In this document: in pieces, positions 22,300 to 35,329 of the stretch
How positions within the stretch are numbered: the first letter of the stretch is position 1
Layout: every line of letters starts with the position of its first letter
Assembly (NCBI GenBank): GCA_947579605.1
Contig: OX388319.1
Coordinates: forward strand, 17,063,447-17,127,446
DNA length: 64,000 nucleotides
Reading direction: 5' to 3'
From: Athripsodes cinereus
Lineage: Eukaryota > Arthropoda > Insecta > Trichoptera > Leptoceridae
Position numbers and translations under genes: made by a program
Notes under the pieces: generated by a model
What the model was told of the DNA's origin: nothing
Database searches by the model: none
The model's input: the letters and a program-made list of their open reading frames with translations, nothing else

Positions 22300-23735
22300 T
22301 TTCAAGATATGGCGTATTGATATAATATGTTGCTAGATAAAAAGAGAAAAGGAACGCTTTATTAGTGGAGACCCTGTATAATATTGTCGTAATTATATGA
22401 GATTTTCTTCTCTATATCTAAAGCATAGTCCAAACATAAAATATTGCACGTAAAATGAAGGGTTTCTTAGATAAAATAAATAGTAATACCTGAATAAGAT
22501 TTATTGCAGTAGATTATTCAAGAATTTTGATTAAATTCGTGTCTCATTCATTTTGTACAAATACGAAAATTATTCCATTTAAAATATGCTTTGTTATTTA
22601 TATTAATTTTATCAATTTGTTGCACTTATTTTAAAACATTTGTTTATTATTTATAAATAAAATAAAAGACGAGAAAAAGTAAGAAATTGATGATCTAAAT
22701 ATATTAAGTTAACTCTATTAATATACGCAATGACGCCCAAGGAGTAGAAGAAAAATTCATGACGACGGGTGAAAATATTTTGAAACATTTCATGTTTCAT
22801 AATAATTTGGCATCTCAATTCAAATACAATTCGCGAACGAATATAATTCGTATTATTATATTCTATTGAATTCTAAGCGTTAAATCGGGATATTTGACTA
22901 TCATGCTGCGTAGGTATAGGTGTTTAAAATAAAATAATTAAAACTCTCCTGTCAGAGTTAAATTACCAGAACAATTTCGATTTTCAAATAAAAACAAAAC
23001 TAATAAAAATTCTCTAATAAAAAAGGTAAAATATTTTAATATCACAAAATTATTTCAGAATCAGATTTTGTTTTTTTCTTTTATTTCAAACGACGACTAA
23101 CACTTTATGTTAATCAATTTATCCGAAACAATTTTAATTTCAAAACACGGCATCCAATTTCAAGATATTGTTTTGTTAAAAAAAAAGACGTTCAAAATTA
23201 AAATAGGTAACACCTTTCGTTAACAAAAGTAAAAAAAATACAACATAAAATGAAAATGAACTTAAGGATAACGACAAAATTGAAAAGGACACCGTACAAA
23301 TTTACTTTACTTATGAAAAGTATCCTTGTAATAATAATAATATTATCGACCTACGTAAAAGCACAATGAACACAAAAAACGTAAACAGCGACCCTTTTGC
23401 TTCTAGCGGATTGTTTCGTCAAATATTTTTTCAATTTTATGGATTGTTCTCCCCTATAAAACGTGAGCGGCCCCCAACTTTGTACAACCCTTCTGTGGAA
23501 TATTTTGATCTTGCGGTTTAACAACTTTCACCATGCACCTATACAATTGATAAAAATATTATAAGTTACTTACTTGAAAGACCCAACATTATTTAGACCT
23601 TTAGAAAATAAATATATTTATGGGGTTTTCATGCTGTAAAAAATACTCGGTTAAATAATATATTATAGGTACACGTGTACCGAAGCACTCACTCATACAG
23701 AACATAATTCAAGCCTATATAATTTTATTGGTCAT
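22300..23735. other. No gene recognised
   Basis: Strongly AT-rich with short chance ORFs only. Confidence 0.5.
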
Positions 23736-23739
23736 ATAT

Positions 23740-23825
23740 TTGGTGCAGACCGGTGAGGAGCAAAAGTAAAACTCTTGCCTGTGGATCATGAGGTGCTGGG
23801 TTCGTTTCCCGGCTAAACTAAAATG
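23740..23825 (+). repeat. tRNA-like SINE head or tRNA pseudogene
   Basis: TGAGGAGCAAAAG... and GGGTTCGTTTCCCGGC look like pol III box A and box B at near-tRNA spacing. No clear acceptor stem or terminator is present, so a functional tRNA is unlikely. Confidence 0.45.
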
Positions 23826-24837
23826 TAGAATATTTCTTTTTATTTTCCTGCGTCTGGATGTTATAATATATGTTTTTGGAACACTATGTAATATGAGTAT
23901 CGTCACGTTAGTACCTACCCATAATACAAGATTCATATCTGAGTTTGGGTCTGGCTCGATCTCTGTAAATTATTCATACATACGTTATGATGTTAATGGT
24001 ATTTAAAAAATATTTTTAATGCATCAACTTAATAAACCAGACATTTCGACAGCAAAATTCAGCTCTTCCCGCAAACTTCTAGCCCTTATTCTCTGGCACG
24101 GTCTTCCTGTCCAGTGCTAGTTGAAACGACTCCTCCATATTCTGAATTCTCTGATATTTATTTACCAGCCAGGATATTAGTCTTCTTTTCACGCCACTTC
24201 TGCCATCTAATTTGCCTTATTGTAGAATGTGTTCCTAATAAGCGGATATAGTGTGAACACTGACAGCAAATTTCTTTTATTGAAACTATTGAATCATAGA
24301 TTTTGTTTGATACATGTATTTCTCGAGACTAATATTTTACGTTTACATTATATAATTATATTGTGGGCATTAAGTATAAAATTTACTGCAAGTAATACGA
24401 TATTATTTTAAGTATGTGATTCATGACCAAGCTCACTATGTACATCAAATATTATTATTATTATTTCTTCCGTATATAATAAAATAAAAAAAATTATTTC
24501 AATGAATCCACTGCAAACGCTCCACAATAATTCTCTCGACTACACGTTTAATAATAATAATTTTTAATGTATTTCTGTATGATTATTAATCAAATCTATG
24601 TTCTATAATTAGAACATTTATTTAATTTTGTCTTTGATCAGAATGTTTTTGATTAGCATATTTTTACAAGCAATTAGTCTGCTTGTTGTCTCGGTCATAG
24701 TATTAGTAGATAAATAGACTGAGAATTCAGGAAACACAATTTTTATTTGATGAACTAATTAATGGCTGGTGGGATATGAAGAAGAAAGAATGAAGATATT
24801 TTGGTATGTTTTATATACAATTTATTATTTATTTATA

Positions 24838-24965
24838 TTTATATCATGTCGTCTCCTATAAGTGGGGCAGCTAGTTTGTTAACTGTACGAGTACGTGCCA
24901 ACAATTAACAAGACACTCATGTTGGGTGACATTGTGGCATTCTTCATTACTGAATGTTAAATTCA
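24838..24965 (-). repeat. SINE family A fragment
   Basis: Plus strand reads ATCATGTCGTCTCCTATAAG, TGGGGCAGC, GTGCCAACAATTAA, then GACACTCA and GGGTGACA. The order matches other minus-strand copies but is divergent. Confidence 0.5.
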
Positions 24966-24984
24966 AATTCGAATGTCTTGTTAG

Positions 24985-25080
24985 TAATGTAATTAGTCAC
25001 CAGCGATTCTTTTGATGTCGTCAGACCACTACGAGAGCGGTCTTCCTCTACTCCTGTTACCTTTACAAGATCTTCACTCC
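24985..25080 (-). pseudogene. Non-LTR retrotransposon C-terminal fragment
   Basis: Minus strand encodes NRSRGRPLS, a stop, then WSDDIKRIAGD. This is the common GRPR-x-x-WSDDIKR-x-AG end of insect LINE proteins. Very short. Confidence 0.7.
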
Positions 25081-25469
25081 ACTACCTTTTTTTTCTTGAT
25101 GGTCGACTTTGAGAATTAACGATGATGATGATGATTTTGGATGATTTTGTATTGACGCCGTTTTACAGTCGCTAGACCGTCTCAAGGGCGCCTATTATTT
25201 CTATTTAACTATTATAAAATTTTGAAAACACTTGTGATTGTCACAAATTTGACTAAAATGCGAGAATTTTATGTGAGATCCAATTGAAGGTATTATTAAT
25301 TGTCACAAATATTATTCACTAATTCACATTTTTAAATTTGGAATTTTTAACTAGTGTAAAAATAATAATAACACCCAAAAACTTAACTTTATAAAACTAT
25401 TGAATCTAAAAAAATATATCAAAATTTAGTTAATTTGAACAATTATAAGATAATAATATTTAATTTTGA

Positions 25470-25680
25470 AAAATGAGACGTCAGAGGTTTCAGGCAGCTA
25501 CTACCAGCGCCATCCACCGACCAACTGGTGACTTAAACGCAGAAAGCTCAGGAAAGAGATACCTGGAGACGACTCAATATGGGGGAGGGCTATGTTCAGC
25601 AGTGTATAACAATAGCTGCATAATTTTTGAATGGCCTGTAAAAGGCGGGTTTAAGTACTAAAAAACAGTAGGACACAAAT
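25470..25680 (+). pseudogene. LINE C-terminal remnant joined to SINE-like end (tentative)
   Basis: The plus frame 25473-25661 has features reminiscent of the GEAYVQQW terminus of insect LINEs in a shifted frame (GGGGGAGGGCTATGTTCAGC). It runs into GGCCTGTAAAAGGCGGG, a SINE family A phrase. Confidence 0.4.
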
Positions 25681-26364
25681 TCTCAGCCGGAAATTCAATA
25701 TTTTTTTATTACAAAATTTATAAGGTTATTTTTTTAATGGAATACTTCTGAGTTTGTGCGTGCAATAAACAACGAAATCTTAAATCAATGTTTTGTATTG
25801 AATCGCTCCCTTTTAAGAAGGCATGCAAAGCCGGCAGTTGAAACAAGTTTATCCATATATTTTCTTTTTCCTGTTATCCTTCTCTAACTCATTCATTCTC
25901 TATACTCTCTTTCATAATATCGTCTATACAATAAATGGCGCTTACGTGACACTTTTCATTATGGAATTCATAAAAACAAGAAATATAATAAGAATTTTTG
26001 AGTGCCTTTTGTGTTAGACTTTGTACAAAGGAAATACATGTAACGACCCAACACGATCCCTCTTTTATAATATAAAAGTTATATTTTTATATCCATATTA
26101 CAAACACTAATATTATCTAACACTTTTTTTTATTTAATCGTGGATTTGGAGACGAAGAACGAGCAAATTGAAAGCTTTTTCAATAACTGAATATCTTGTT
26201 AAGAAAAGTTAAAACAATATCAGAATATGAAAAAAATACGTATTTTCTACTATTTTTTTCACACCGTGGCAGAATTGCCATCCACACTTCTCAGAATAAT
26301 ACAACCAGATAAGTCTCCATATGATTAGTCATGGTCACACAAAAACTTAACAGTCTAAAAAATT
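25681..26364. other. No gene recognised
   Basis: AT-rich. The 25823-26017 frame is hydrophobic by composition only. Confidence 0.45.
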
Positions 26365-26525
26365 GAACTTGAATTTCTATGTTTGTTACTTGAATTTAAA
26401 ATACGATTTCAGTGTACTTACACCATTGACAGTGCAGTCTTGAAAAGTTCGTCAATGGTGTAAGTGCATTGAAATTGCGATAACGTATTTTTAATTCATG
26501 TAATAAATAAACATAGAAATTCAAG
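26365..26525. repeat. Foldback hairpin, ~65-75-bp arms
   Basis: AACTTGAATTTCTATGTTTG at the left returns inverted at the right (CATAGAAATTCAAGTT). The inner ends ACACCATTGAC and GTCAATGGTGT flank a ~20-bp loop. Arms have mismatches and small indels. Probably a small MITE. Confidence 0.85.
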
Positions 26526-26874
26526 TTAATTTTTTTAAATGTCCAGAAATTGTTACATAGTTAATGCCTCTAAAATAAGTGAAATTCTTAACAGTCTAAT
26601 ATACAGGATATCATAGGATTTGGCTCAAAACTTTATCATTTATATTTTTTATAATTATTACTATGAATACTACACAAACTTTGATTTTTTAATCCAAAAC
26701 TAGTTCAAAGATGAATTATGTATATATATTAAAATATATTTTTATATTTGCAGTGACAATTCTGTAATTTTTATTTTAGATATTCCTTTACTGATAACAT
26801 TATTTCTAAAAAAAATGTTTAAATTCATCCTCAGTTTGCCAATTTTATATAAATTAATTAAAGTGTTAGTATTT

Positions 26875-26960
26875 TTTGTCAGGTGTTTGAAAAAATAAAG
26901 ACAATAACATCTTAAATTCGGTGAAGAGATTCGCCACTCATCATGAATTTCTGAATTTTT
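26875..26960 (+). repeat. SINE family A fragment
   Basis: Short block with ACATCTTAAATTCGGTGAAG, AGATTCGCCACTCATC and TGAATTTCTGAA, matching the central part of the family. Confidence 0.5.
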
Positions 26961-27527
26961 TCTTAGCATGTTTACCGATTTTTTTCAGGTCACTTGTTTT
27001 CACATCACAGTATCAGCAACATATTGGAAAACTGTGGCTAATTTGGCGCAGAAGCGTTCTTAGTATAGGAGGTTTGTTTCTGCGCTGAGCTTTCGCGAGG
27101 AGCGTTGAATTGTGATAAGATACATAAAAAATGAAGCTTTTGGCGTACGGAGAATATTCAGAGTTTTGTCGGGTAAATGCATTAGACATATTCCACATTT
27201 GGGAAATACCGAAACGAGATTGATAGATAGATCTGTAAAAGCTTTGTCGTGTTTCAGAGAATTACTATATATGTAGGTATAAAATTGATATTTTGTGAAT
27301 TTCTAGTAGATAAAGTGCGTCTCTGTTACTACTAACATATCGTATATTTATTTGTTTTTGACTAAAAGGAACATAAATACCTATTTATTCACGATGCCTT
27401 TATAGAATTTACGGCAAAATGTCATGATAGAAGATTTAATACATCAAATATTTTATTAATGGAAAGTAAAATCGTTGATCTTCAAATCAATCTTTGTTTT
27501 AAATTTTCTATTAAGTTTTTTTTAATA

Positions 27528-27705
27528 TATACCATCACGATACCTTCTATGAGCAAGCAAGATAGGGAACCTATAAATGTATAAATGAGATAATATTTCC
27601 CCAAATGGATGATTAACCGCATTACTGACTTAAAGATGTGAAATGTTATACGTAATGTTTTTTGAATACCTGTTTTCACAAGACGTTCGTAAATTTACAG
27701 AAAAC
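27528..27705 (-). repeat. SINE family A copy, degenerate
   Basis: Begins ATATACCATCACGATACC on the plus strand. The middle is diverged and includes TTAAAGATGTGAAATG, then CGTAAATTTACAGAAAA. Confidence 0.5.
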
Positions 27706-28439
27706 ATTAAAAGACCTCATCACCATGTGAGACTAATAATTGCCCAAGGAGAAGAAGAAGATTAAAAGACCTCATATCTTTTATATATATTTATTCTATT
27801 ACATTAATATATGTATCTTTCATATCAACTAAAACGATTGAATTTACTAGCCTCAATGAATCACTGAAGCAGATTCAAAAGTACGCTTGAAATTTAGGTT
27901 ATAATTCAAAGGTACGACTTCTATACCAATGCTTAAAATGTGCAATAAATAAACGTTCATATTATATTTAAACAAACTCAAATATTTATGGGAAAATTTT
28001 TACATTAAAAATACGAAATGGATGTTATGTTCACAGCAGAAAAATGCAAAATATTTCAAAAGTCGCATAGAATGCAATGGTACAAAAGAAATTGAGCATA
28101 TAATGTTAGCAGCAAGTACATAATATCCAGCTACTTAAACATGTTCATAGTAATACTATCTACTAATAATAATAGTATTTCTTAAGTCTGGCAATAAAAT
28201 GAATGCACATATTCCGGTGCAGAGCACGTGAAAACCTTTTCACAGATTCTGCAGTAAGCATTCACTTGGTATTTTCATTCAAGGTAGGTATATCATAAGT
28301 AAAATCCTGGCATAAATATTTGAATCTGTTTATATACGTATGCTTATAAGTTTTATAATTTATTTATTTATTTTTTATTTATTTTGACACCACAGCATAT
28401 AAAACATAAATTACTTAAATCATAGTTACAACATATGAT

Positions 28440-28578
28440 TATATTCAGATGTGAGGTATGCCACCCATCCAGAATATCTTTCATTTTATGGTACAACGAG
28501 AGCAAGATGTACGTTCGTCAAATGACGTTGGTCAGCTAGCTACCTCGCTTCTTAGATTTTCTGTGATGGTATTCTCGT
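28440..28578 (+). repeat. SINE family A copy (3' half)
   Basis: TTCAGATGTGAGGTATGCCA, CACCCATCCAGAATATCTT, AACGAGAGCAAGATG and TTCTGTGATGGTAT appear in family order. Confidence 0.65.
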
Positions 28579-28579
28579 A

Positions 28580-30325
28580 TAAAATCATATAAGATGTTTA
28601 TTATTCCTCTTTCAAAACCCACTATTCCTAGAGGAAAAATAATAAAAACTGATATTTATATAGGTAAATACATTGAATTTGGCGAAATAATAAAATATTT
28701 AGTGAAAGCTTGCAATTGGACATTTTGTCTGTAATAATTTAAAACTTTTTATTATATTTTATAATTTTATCACTGTTTTTCAAAACGATGTTTTATTTTG
28801 ATTATTGTTTTAATTTCTATAGGAATTTAAATCTGGCATTCACTAAATATTAAAATATTAAATAATTGAACTTCAATGAATAATGACCATTTAGGATATA
28901 AATTTTCATGTTAGAACTTTATTATTTATTTTATTGATAGATATTAAATTATATTCACCAAGTCTTAAACCCCATATTTAAAAAAGAATAGTTTAACTAT
29001 AATATAAATTGGTTTGTTTTATAAAAAGCTTTTGCTAAATGAGATAACGAAAGTTGCGAGTATTGAAAGCTAGTTCAGATTTGTCACAATGAAGGCAGAT
29101 AATTTCTCAAAGACCGTTTTAATTTACATGACAATAACATACTTCACAATACTAATTCTGAGTAACAGTTTTAGGCCATTCTCGTCTCTTATATAATAAC
29201 GGTTAAAAGGTGAATGGTTCGCATCTAAAATAATCCGATCTTTGAAATCGGTTCAATAGAAATAATATTTGTGTAAATCGTTTTCTTTTAACGTAGAATC
29301 GTAAACGTAAATCTCTTTCTGAAATTGACATTCAATTTGAAAAGAAAAATCATTTTTAACCCTTGTCTAGTTCAATGATTCAAAATAAAAATGTTTTAAT
29401 TATCTAAAAAAATATTATTGCCAAAAATTAATAAGAATTTTGAAATCTGTTATATTTAGTAACTAACGAAACCATACATTCACCATCTATTTACATAAAC
29501 AATTGTATATATATTTTTTTATTATTTTAAAACATAACAACATAATATTTATTACATATTTACTTAAAATGATATTATTTGCTATCCCATTCAAGGAATC
29601 GATCCTGTGTATTGGATATAATTACAAATATTCTTAATTTTACATAGGTACACATAAACAATAATAAATTCATCTCACACTTACTCCAGACAAGTTAACA
29701 ACTACATTTTTACAGCGTAAATCAATTTATTTTTTATAAGTATTTTTTCTTAATAAACTCAGTCTTTTAATTAAACACCTTACAAATTATTGATATTTTT
29801 AAGTTCTTTTGGTAATTTATTAAAACACTTTGTTTTCTGATGCCAGCCGACGTAGTTTACTTTCACGACACAAGCAAATTTATTGCTTACTAATTATAAG
29901 GATGTCTGAGATTATTTGAATTTCAGGTTAGTTTGAAAACAATATATATTCGGAATATCAACAGTAAAAATAGTTCATATACCTGTATACAATTGCATAG
30001 CTACTAGAGGTATATGCTTTTATTTTCTATCGACGCAACATTAGCTGCATCACAGGAAAAAGTGATCGGGAACGGAAGAAATGTATTATACATAATATAT
30101 ACACATTATAATATTATGTTGTATATAGAAAGTGTAGTAGTAGTAGTAATATCTATAGAACCAACCAACAGTAGCAGCAATCACCTTAAAGAGGATTGCA
30201 TTTCTAATAATAACAGTTTAAGTACTAGGTATGTACACACGTAATATCGAATTGAAATAATAATAATCGTCACGGGCGTATCAGAAGCATGGGAAGGGTT
30301 AATACTACCCTCTCTTAGGAACTTA
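28580..30325. other. No gene recognised
   Basis: AT-rich. A tRNA-like SINE tail phrase (TTCACGACACAAGC) occurs alone near 29860. Confidence 0.45.
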
Positions 30326-30329
30326 AAAA

Positions 30330-30450
30330 TATTTTTTTACGAAAAGATATATCTGGATTTTTGTTATAAAGCCAAATACTACCTTATACACCTTTCACAG
30401 TAAGCTACTAAAAGCTTGTGTCGTGAAAGGGAATGTATCAGGAAAATAAG
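30330..30450 (-). repeat. tRNA-like SINE fragment (family B), tail half
   Basis: On the minus strand it runs CCCTTTCACGACACAAGCTT, TAGTAGCTTACTGTGAAAGG, TGTATAAGG, TTTATAACAAAAAT and AGATATATCTTTTC. The tRNA-like head is missing. Confidence 0.7.
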
Positions 30451-30599
30451 CAAAAATAATCACCCATCCACCCTCCGTTGATTTGACATTAATGACTTGT
30501 GTTTCTGTGCTATATTTTATACTAAGAATCACTTTATAAAATGGTTATGATGTCATTTTGAGCAGTTTGTTCTGGAAATTTCAAAACATTTATGAATTC

Positions 30600-30725
30600 A
30601 CATGTCCCTTTTTGAATATGCAACGACGGTATATTTTTTAAATTAATTGTGGCGCACGTGCTTTATATAATATGTAGTTATTGTTTTGTGCTTAAAATGA
30701 ATAAATAAATAGCATAACATAACAT
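30600..30725 (+). repeat. LINE-type 3' end with AAAT-rich tail
   Basis: TTTTTAAATTAATTGTGGCG...TATGTAGTTATTGTTTTGTG, then CTTAAAATGAATAAATAAATA. The inverted relative is at 33940-34075. Confidence 0.65.
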
Positions 30726-31049
30726 GTATAGACAATTTACACAGATAGAGCTAGTCCCAAACTAAGATATGAATCTTGTATTATGGGTACCAACGCGTCG
30801 ACGCACATACATGTAAAACCCAGACCCAATAATAAAATAAATACAACAGTACAGCATTGAAGTGGCAACTGCTTAGAAGTTAGATCCATTACATTATGAT
30901 TAAAAGGCAGATCGAAAGTCCTCCACTAATGTCAAGAAATAACCCCCTCCCCGAGATTATGAAGTCGGGAATTTTCTTGAATTGTGACAAGAAATCAAGA
31001 AAGACGGAAATTCAAAATTAAGATCTCATTTAAAATTATTTTACTCAAA

Positions 31050-31205
31050 ATTAACTGTGGTTAGATTGAAGAAATCACTATATAGTGATAATCTCGCCAC
31101 TGCACATCATCACATTTTTTCTTGTGTATATTGCTTTATTCTATTTGTTATATGAATGATGATGTGCAAGAAGAATAAAATAAATAATAAATAAATAAAT
31201 GAATA
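31050..31205 (+). repeat. LINE-type 3' end with GCACATCATC hairpin and AAAT tail
   Basis: ATCACTATATAGTGATAATC is followed by GCACATCATC and the inverted GATGATGTGC, then AAGAAGAATAAAATAAATAA. Related hairpins occur at 43862-43985, 49665-49805, 54880-55195 and 61740-61860. Confidence 0.75.
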
Positions 31206-31344
31206 AAATTATTATACCAAATTAATAAAATAGAAAGCAAAAAGATATTTGCTATTTATTTGTGATTTCATCCAAATAACCTAAGGGTAACAGCATTGTT
31301 ATGAATATTTACTAATTTTTTATTGTTTTACCAGATTTGGGCAC

Positions 31345-31615
31345 AACATGCAGATGACAAAACCAGTCACCATCTCGATTGGAGAACCATGTTTACACAA
31401 TGTTACATTGTGCAAATTTTAATCGGAAGAAGTGAGAAAGGTGTCCCAACGCTTACCAATTTGGGCAGTGAAAGTGATTACTTAAGCCAGCCTGGAGCCA
31501 ATTCTTAAGCATTGGGACGCCTTTCTCACTTCGTCCAATTTAATTTTGCACAGTGCCTACTACATTGTGTAAACATGGTGCTTCAATCGAGGTGTCTGAT
31601 TGGTTTTGGTAACAA
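31345..31615. repeat. Foldback element with ~100-bp imperfect arms
   Basis: The left arm (CAAAACCAGTCACCATCTCG, ATGTTTACACAATG, GTCCCAACGCTTA) reappears inverted at 31504-31605 (TAAGCATTGGGACGCC, CATTGTGTAAACATGG, GATTGGTTTTG) around a ~60-bp spacer. It is MITE-like. No target duplication was identified. Confidence 0.85.
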
Positions 31616-31619
31616 AATT

Positions 31620-33935
31620 CACTATGAGAAAAACGACTTTTTGCAAACTGCTGGCACCTTTTAAAAAATTATGGTTACGCCTATGATGACGGTGCTTCTA
31701 GCAGATAGATAATAACAATAGTAATAATAATAAAAAATATAAAGTGTTATTATTGTTATAGATAGATAGAAATTGCAGTTGAGAGTAATGATAATTGTAA
31801 TGTGAGCGATGCAATTCCGGTAGCACAGTAGGTAACTGAAAATGTCGGACGGTATGAATCTTACCTTACAATAGAAGAATAACGTACCTTTGTATTTTTC
31901 TCTTTCTTATCTCTATGTACCTATACAAAGTGTATAGATTCGATTTTGCTATCAATATGAAAGTACATTTTCACAAATAAAAAAAAAAAACGTAATGCAT
32001 GTGAGTCTTTACTCCGTTTACGTCTGTTATTTTAAGTAGGCATGTTGGGCGTCTCTCTTTCACAATACACCGTTCCTATGACAACAACATTTCATGTGAA
32101 AAGGTGACTTAATTGTCGCAGAAATGCTCTCAATGGAGAAAGCTTGTTTTTACCGTGTGCTAGGAAGGAGCATTGAAAGTTGATTAAATTGCATAATATT
32201 TAAGAACGAAAGAAAACTTAATTTGACGTACGAAAAAAGTGGATTTGTATAATTGGTAATTGATGTGAAATAATTTCTTTTGCTTTCAAACAATAAAATA
32301 TGTACCTTGAAAATTACGAGCACATTGATGATTTCAATTGCTGGATATAACATGTTAACAACGATGTTGATATATACAAATATCAATCAGAAGATTCCTT
32401 CTTCCTTCCAATCAGGAGACCGTTTCCTATCTAGGATCGTAAGTGAAATTTCACAAACTGATTTTGTACCTATTTTAAGCTTAAAAAAAGCAAAATTGGT
32501 GAACTTCATTCGCATAAATTTAAAACAACACTTTAAAACAGTATAAAACCAATTCTTGAGTATAGGGATACTAGAACTCTTTTTCAAAGTGGAACTTCCA
32601 TTGTACTATTACTACCATTGGACTACCATTGTACCATTACTACCATTATATCACATGTCATTGTTTGACTGATAGTGAAACCAAAAATAGCTAAAAGTTC
32701 TAAATAATTAGATATTGTTGTAATTCTTTGTATTAGAAAAACTTCTTTTTTTACAAACTTCTGTCTATAAGACTGAAAAAAAAACACGTGTCAAATAATA
32801 AAATACTTAATGGGAGTTCAAATACAAACGAGTATTTTCTCTATATCCACAGGGAAATCAGAACATAATGAACAGTAATTCATAAAAAAGAGCTATACAA
32901 ACTCAATAAAATAAAATAATACTACTTTCCACAATATACAAAACAAACAGTGTATTGGTTTAATCTAACTAAAATATTGATAATTCAATAATTTGTATAT
33001 TAATGTGCGTCTGTTCGTACATATATTTAAAAGTCATCAAAAGAAAGCATTATTAGACGACAAGACAAAGGAAAACTAATACACTCAATACAAGGTCTAA
33101 TCTTTTGGGCAGGTTTTATACTAAATACCTACTTTAGAAATGTCTTATATTATTAACAGAGATATTCTAGTTTAGACGTTTTCTTGTTTTAAATGGTAAT
33201 CGAATTTATTGCTCTACATGTTTTAGCCAAATCCAACCTTTTTTCACTTTGTTGAATACACTTCAAGATGAGTATCAATCATTATAATTATTATTATCTT
33301 GATAAGTATCTTATGTATATTCAAATTTGTAGTTGCATAAAAAATATACTTAACCATTATCAATAGCAAAAACTATTCTGCTTATATTTTCACGAGATCA
33401 TAACACATAGATCTGTCAAAAATATTTGCTTCATAGTGTTGTTAAGTGGTAATTTTATTGACATATATCAGAAAAATACGTATGTTTTCTGCAAGTGTTA
33501 ATTTGCCAATTTGATGATTATTCCAGCCGAGAAAACTACACTAGTAATAAATATTTCTTAATACTTTGAAAAGAGTAATATTTACTTACATTATACACGT
33601 ATCTAAATCCTTCATCTTATCCATTAAAAATATTACACCCAACATTCTTACAACTCAAGCACGAACTCAGACAGCATTATTCCCCATGAGAAATTATTTA
33701 GAAATCTAAACACAGCATAGATATAATAATATTTTATATCATGACAGGTTCAAGTTAGTAGTAAGCGAAACATTTCATAAACTAACAAAACATTGAAATA
33801 TCTCTGAAATGCATAATATTATTAGCCAACTAGAGTTTAAACCTAAGTCTCAATGTGTCCAGGTAGCGCTTACTTAAGAATTAAGAGATTATGACTCAAT
33901 TTCAATAATTGAGTCGCAATTCAACAATTGCGAAT
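31620..33935. other. No gene recognised
   Basis: AT-rich. Overlapping open frames at 32150-32587 on both strands are chance frames without domains. Confidence 0.45.
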
Positions 33936-33939
33936 ATTA

Positions 33940-34075
33940 TATTTTATTTATTAATTTTAAGCACAAAATAGACAATAACTACCTACACATATAAAGTATA
34001 GAAAAAAAGGTAAATCTTTCAGATATAAGCTATCATCCAACAACATGCGCCACAATTAATTTAAAAACATAGGTA
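33940..34075 (-). repeat. LINE-type 3' end, inverted relative of 30600-30725
   Basis: Plus strand has TTTTATTTATTAATTTTAAG, CACAAAATAGACAATAACTA and later GCGCCACAATTAATTTAAAA, the reverse complement of the 30600 family. Confidence 0.65.
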
Positions 34076-34490
34076 ACTAACATAATAAAAAGCTTAAAGT
34101 TTAATACTGTGCTCCGAAGATGACACACTGAGAAAAATACTAACGAAATTTCACAACGAATCATTGGTACGTAATATCAGATTAGGACCAGAGATCGTAC
34201 AAACGATTCATTAGTACGAATCTATAATATTAACTCTTCGCAAACAAGTTGTTGGTAAATTTACCAATGATTTGTTTGCGAAGAGTTAATATTATAGATT
34301 TATACCAATGAATCGTTTGTACGATCTCTGGTCCTAATCTGATAGTACCGTACCAATGATTCGTTTTGAGTATTTTTCTCAGTGCAATGTGTTGATGGAA
34401 GCGTTGTCATACTAACATAATAAAAAGCTTATAATTTAATACTGTGCTCCGAAGATGACAATGTGTTGATGAAAGCATTGTCATAAACAT
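34072..34490. repeat. Short tandem duplication, one unit interrupted by a MITE
   Basis: A ~75-bp unit (AACATAATAAAAAGCTTA, ACTGTGCTCCGAAGATGACA, ATGTGTTGATG-AAGC-TTGTCAT) occurs twice. The first copy carries the MITE at 34126-34384; the second (34414-34484) is uninterrupted and is a natural empty site. Confidence 0.9.
34126..34384. mobile_element. 259-bp palindromic CACTG MITE
   Basis: Begins CACTGAGAAAAATAC and ends GTATTTTTCTCAGTG. Almost the whole element folds back on itself around TTGGTAAATTTACCAA. The empty copy at 34414-34484 shows that the target duplication is the 2-bp CA. Its first ~80 bp nearly match the left end of the large element at 36184 (ACAACGAATCATTGGTACG, ATTAGGACCAGAG), so it is a non-autonomous derivative or relative of it. 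Confidence 0.93.
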
Positions 34491-34494
34491 GCAA

Positions 34495-35089
34495 CTCGTC
34501 CTCTCCGTAATACAAAAATATATTTATAGTACCTGCCACACATTCTTCTTCGTCGAATTAAAGATGTTAAATGTTTTATCGTGATGTTATTTTTAACGTT
34601 TAACAGCCTTTTACAATGTACCTACTCGAAATTTTACAAAAAAGACTGTGAAACCTTTTACTTGCCAGGAGCTCCACGGATTTGTAGGTTCGTTTATCGA
34701 TCGATCAATTTATACTTTGTATTTTCTATTTATCTACACCATTTAAATAATTCCAAAGCTAACTCGTAAATGTATGCAGCAAAGAGATACAGATGGTATC
34801 AGTTTGGAAATATGATAGGAAATTAAACCATTATTTTGAAAGATAAAGAAAACCATTGATGTTTTCAATAAACTAAGTTTTAATTAGTAAAACTGTGTTT
34901 AATCAGTGTAACGTAAAGAATGAATTAATCTCTAATATATAACCTACAAAACATGATGAATAATATGTGAAATGTCAATAGGTTAGGTGAAAGGAAGAAT
35001 GGTAATAAAACAGTTACTATACCTCCATTTTGGACGTATATATGTACATAAAGAGAATTTTATATTTTTTTCTTTCTTGTCTAATTAAG
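34495..35089. other. No gene recognised
   Basis: AT-rich; the 34581-34769 frame has no support. Confidence 0.45.
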
Positions 35090-35093
35090 GTGT

Positions 35094-35325
35094 CCTTGTA
35101 TTATTTTAAATATTGTATTATTATTGTTTTTAAATTTACTTTGACTTTTTTAGAAAATTTTAACTTTTACTTTTTTTCTCAAAACTAATGAGACTGAAAG
35201 ACTGATTTCTGGTATTTTGGGATTTGTTACTTTTGTATTATTTTTAAATATTGTATTATTAGTGTTGTTAAATTTACTTTGACTTTTTTAGAAAATTTTA
35301 ACTTTTGCTTTTTTTCTCAAGACTA
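35094..35325. repeat. Direct duplication, ~90 bp twice at ~140-bp spacing
   Basis: TTGTATTATTTTTAAATATT, AAATTTACTTTGACTTTTTT, AGAAAATTTTAACTTTT-CTT and TTTCTCAA-ACTAA occur at about 35097-35190 and 35236-35327. Confidence 0.85.
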
Positions 35326-35329
35326 AGAC

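Noticed and set aside
32150..32587. Overlapping open frames on both strands
   Set aside because: No domain, no repeat family and no splice signals; consistent with chance in AT-rich DNA.
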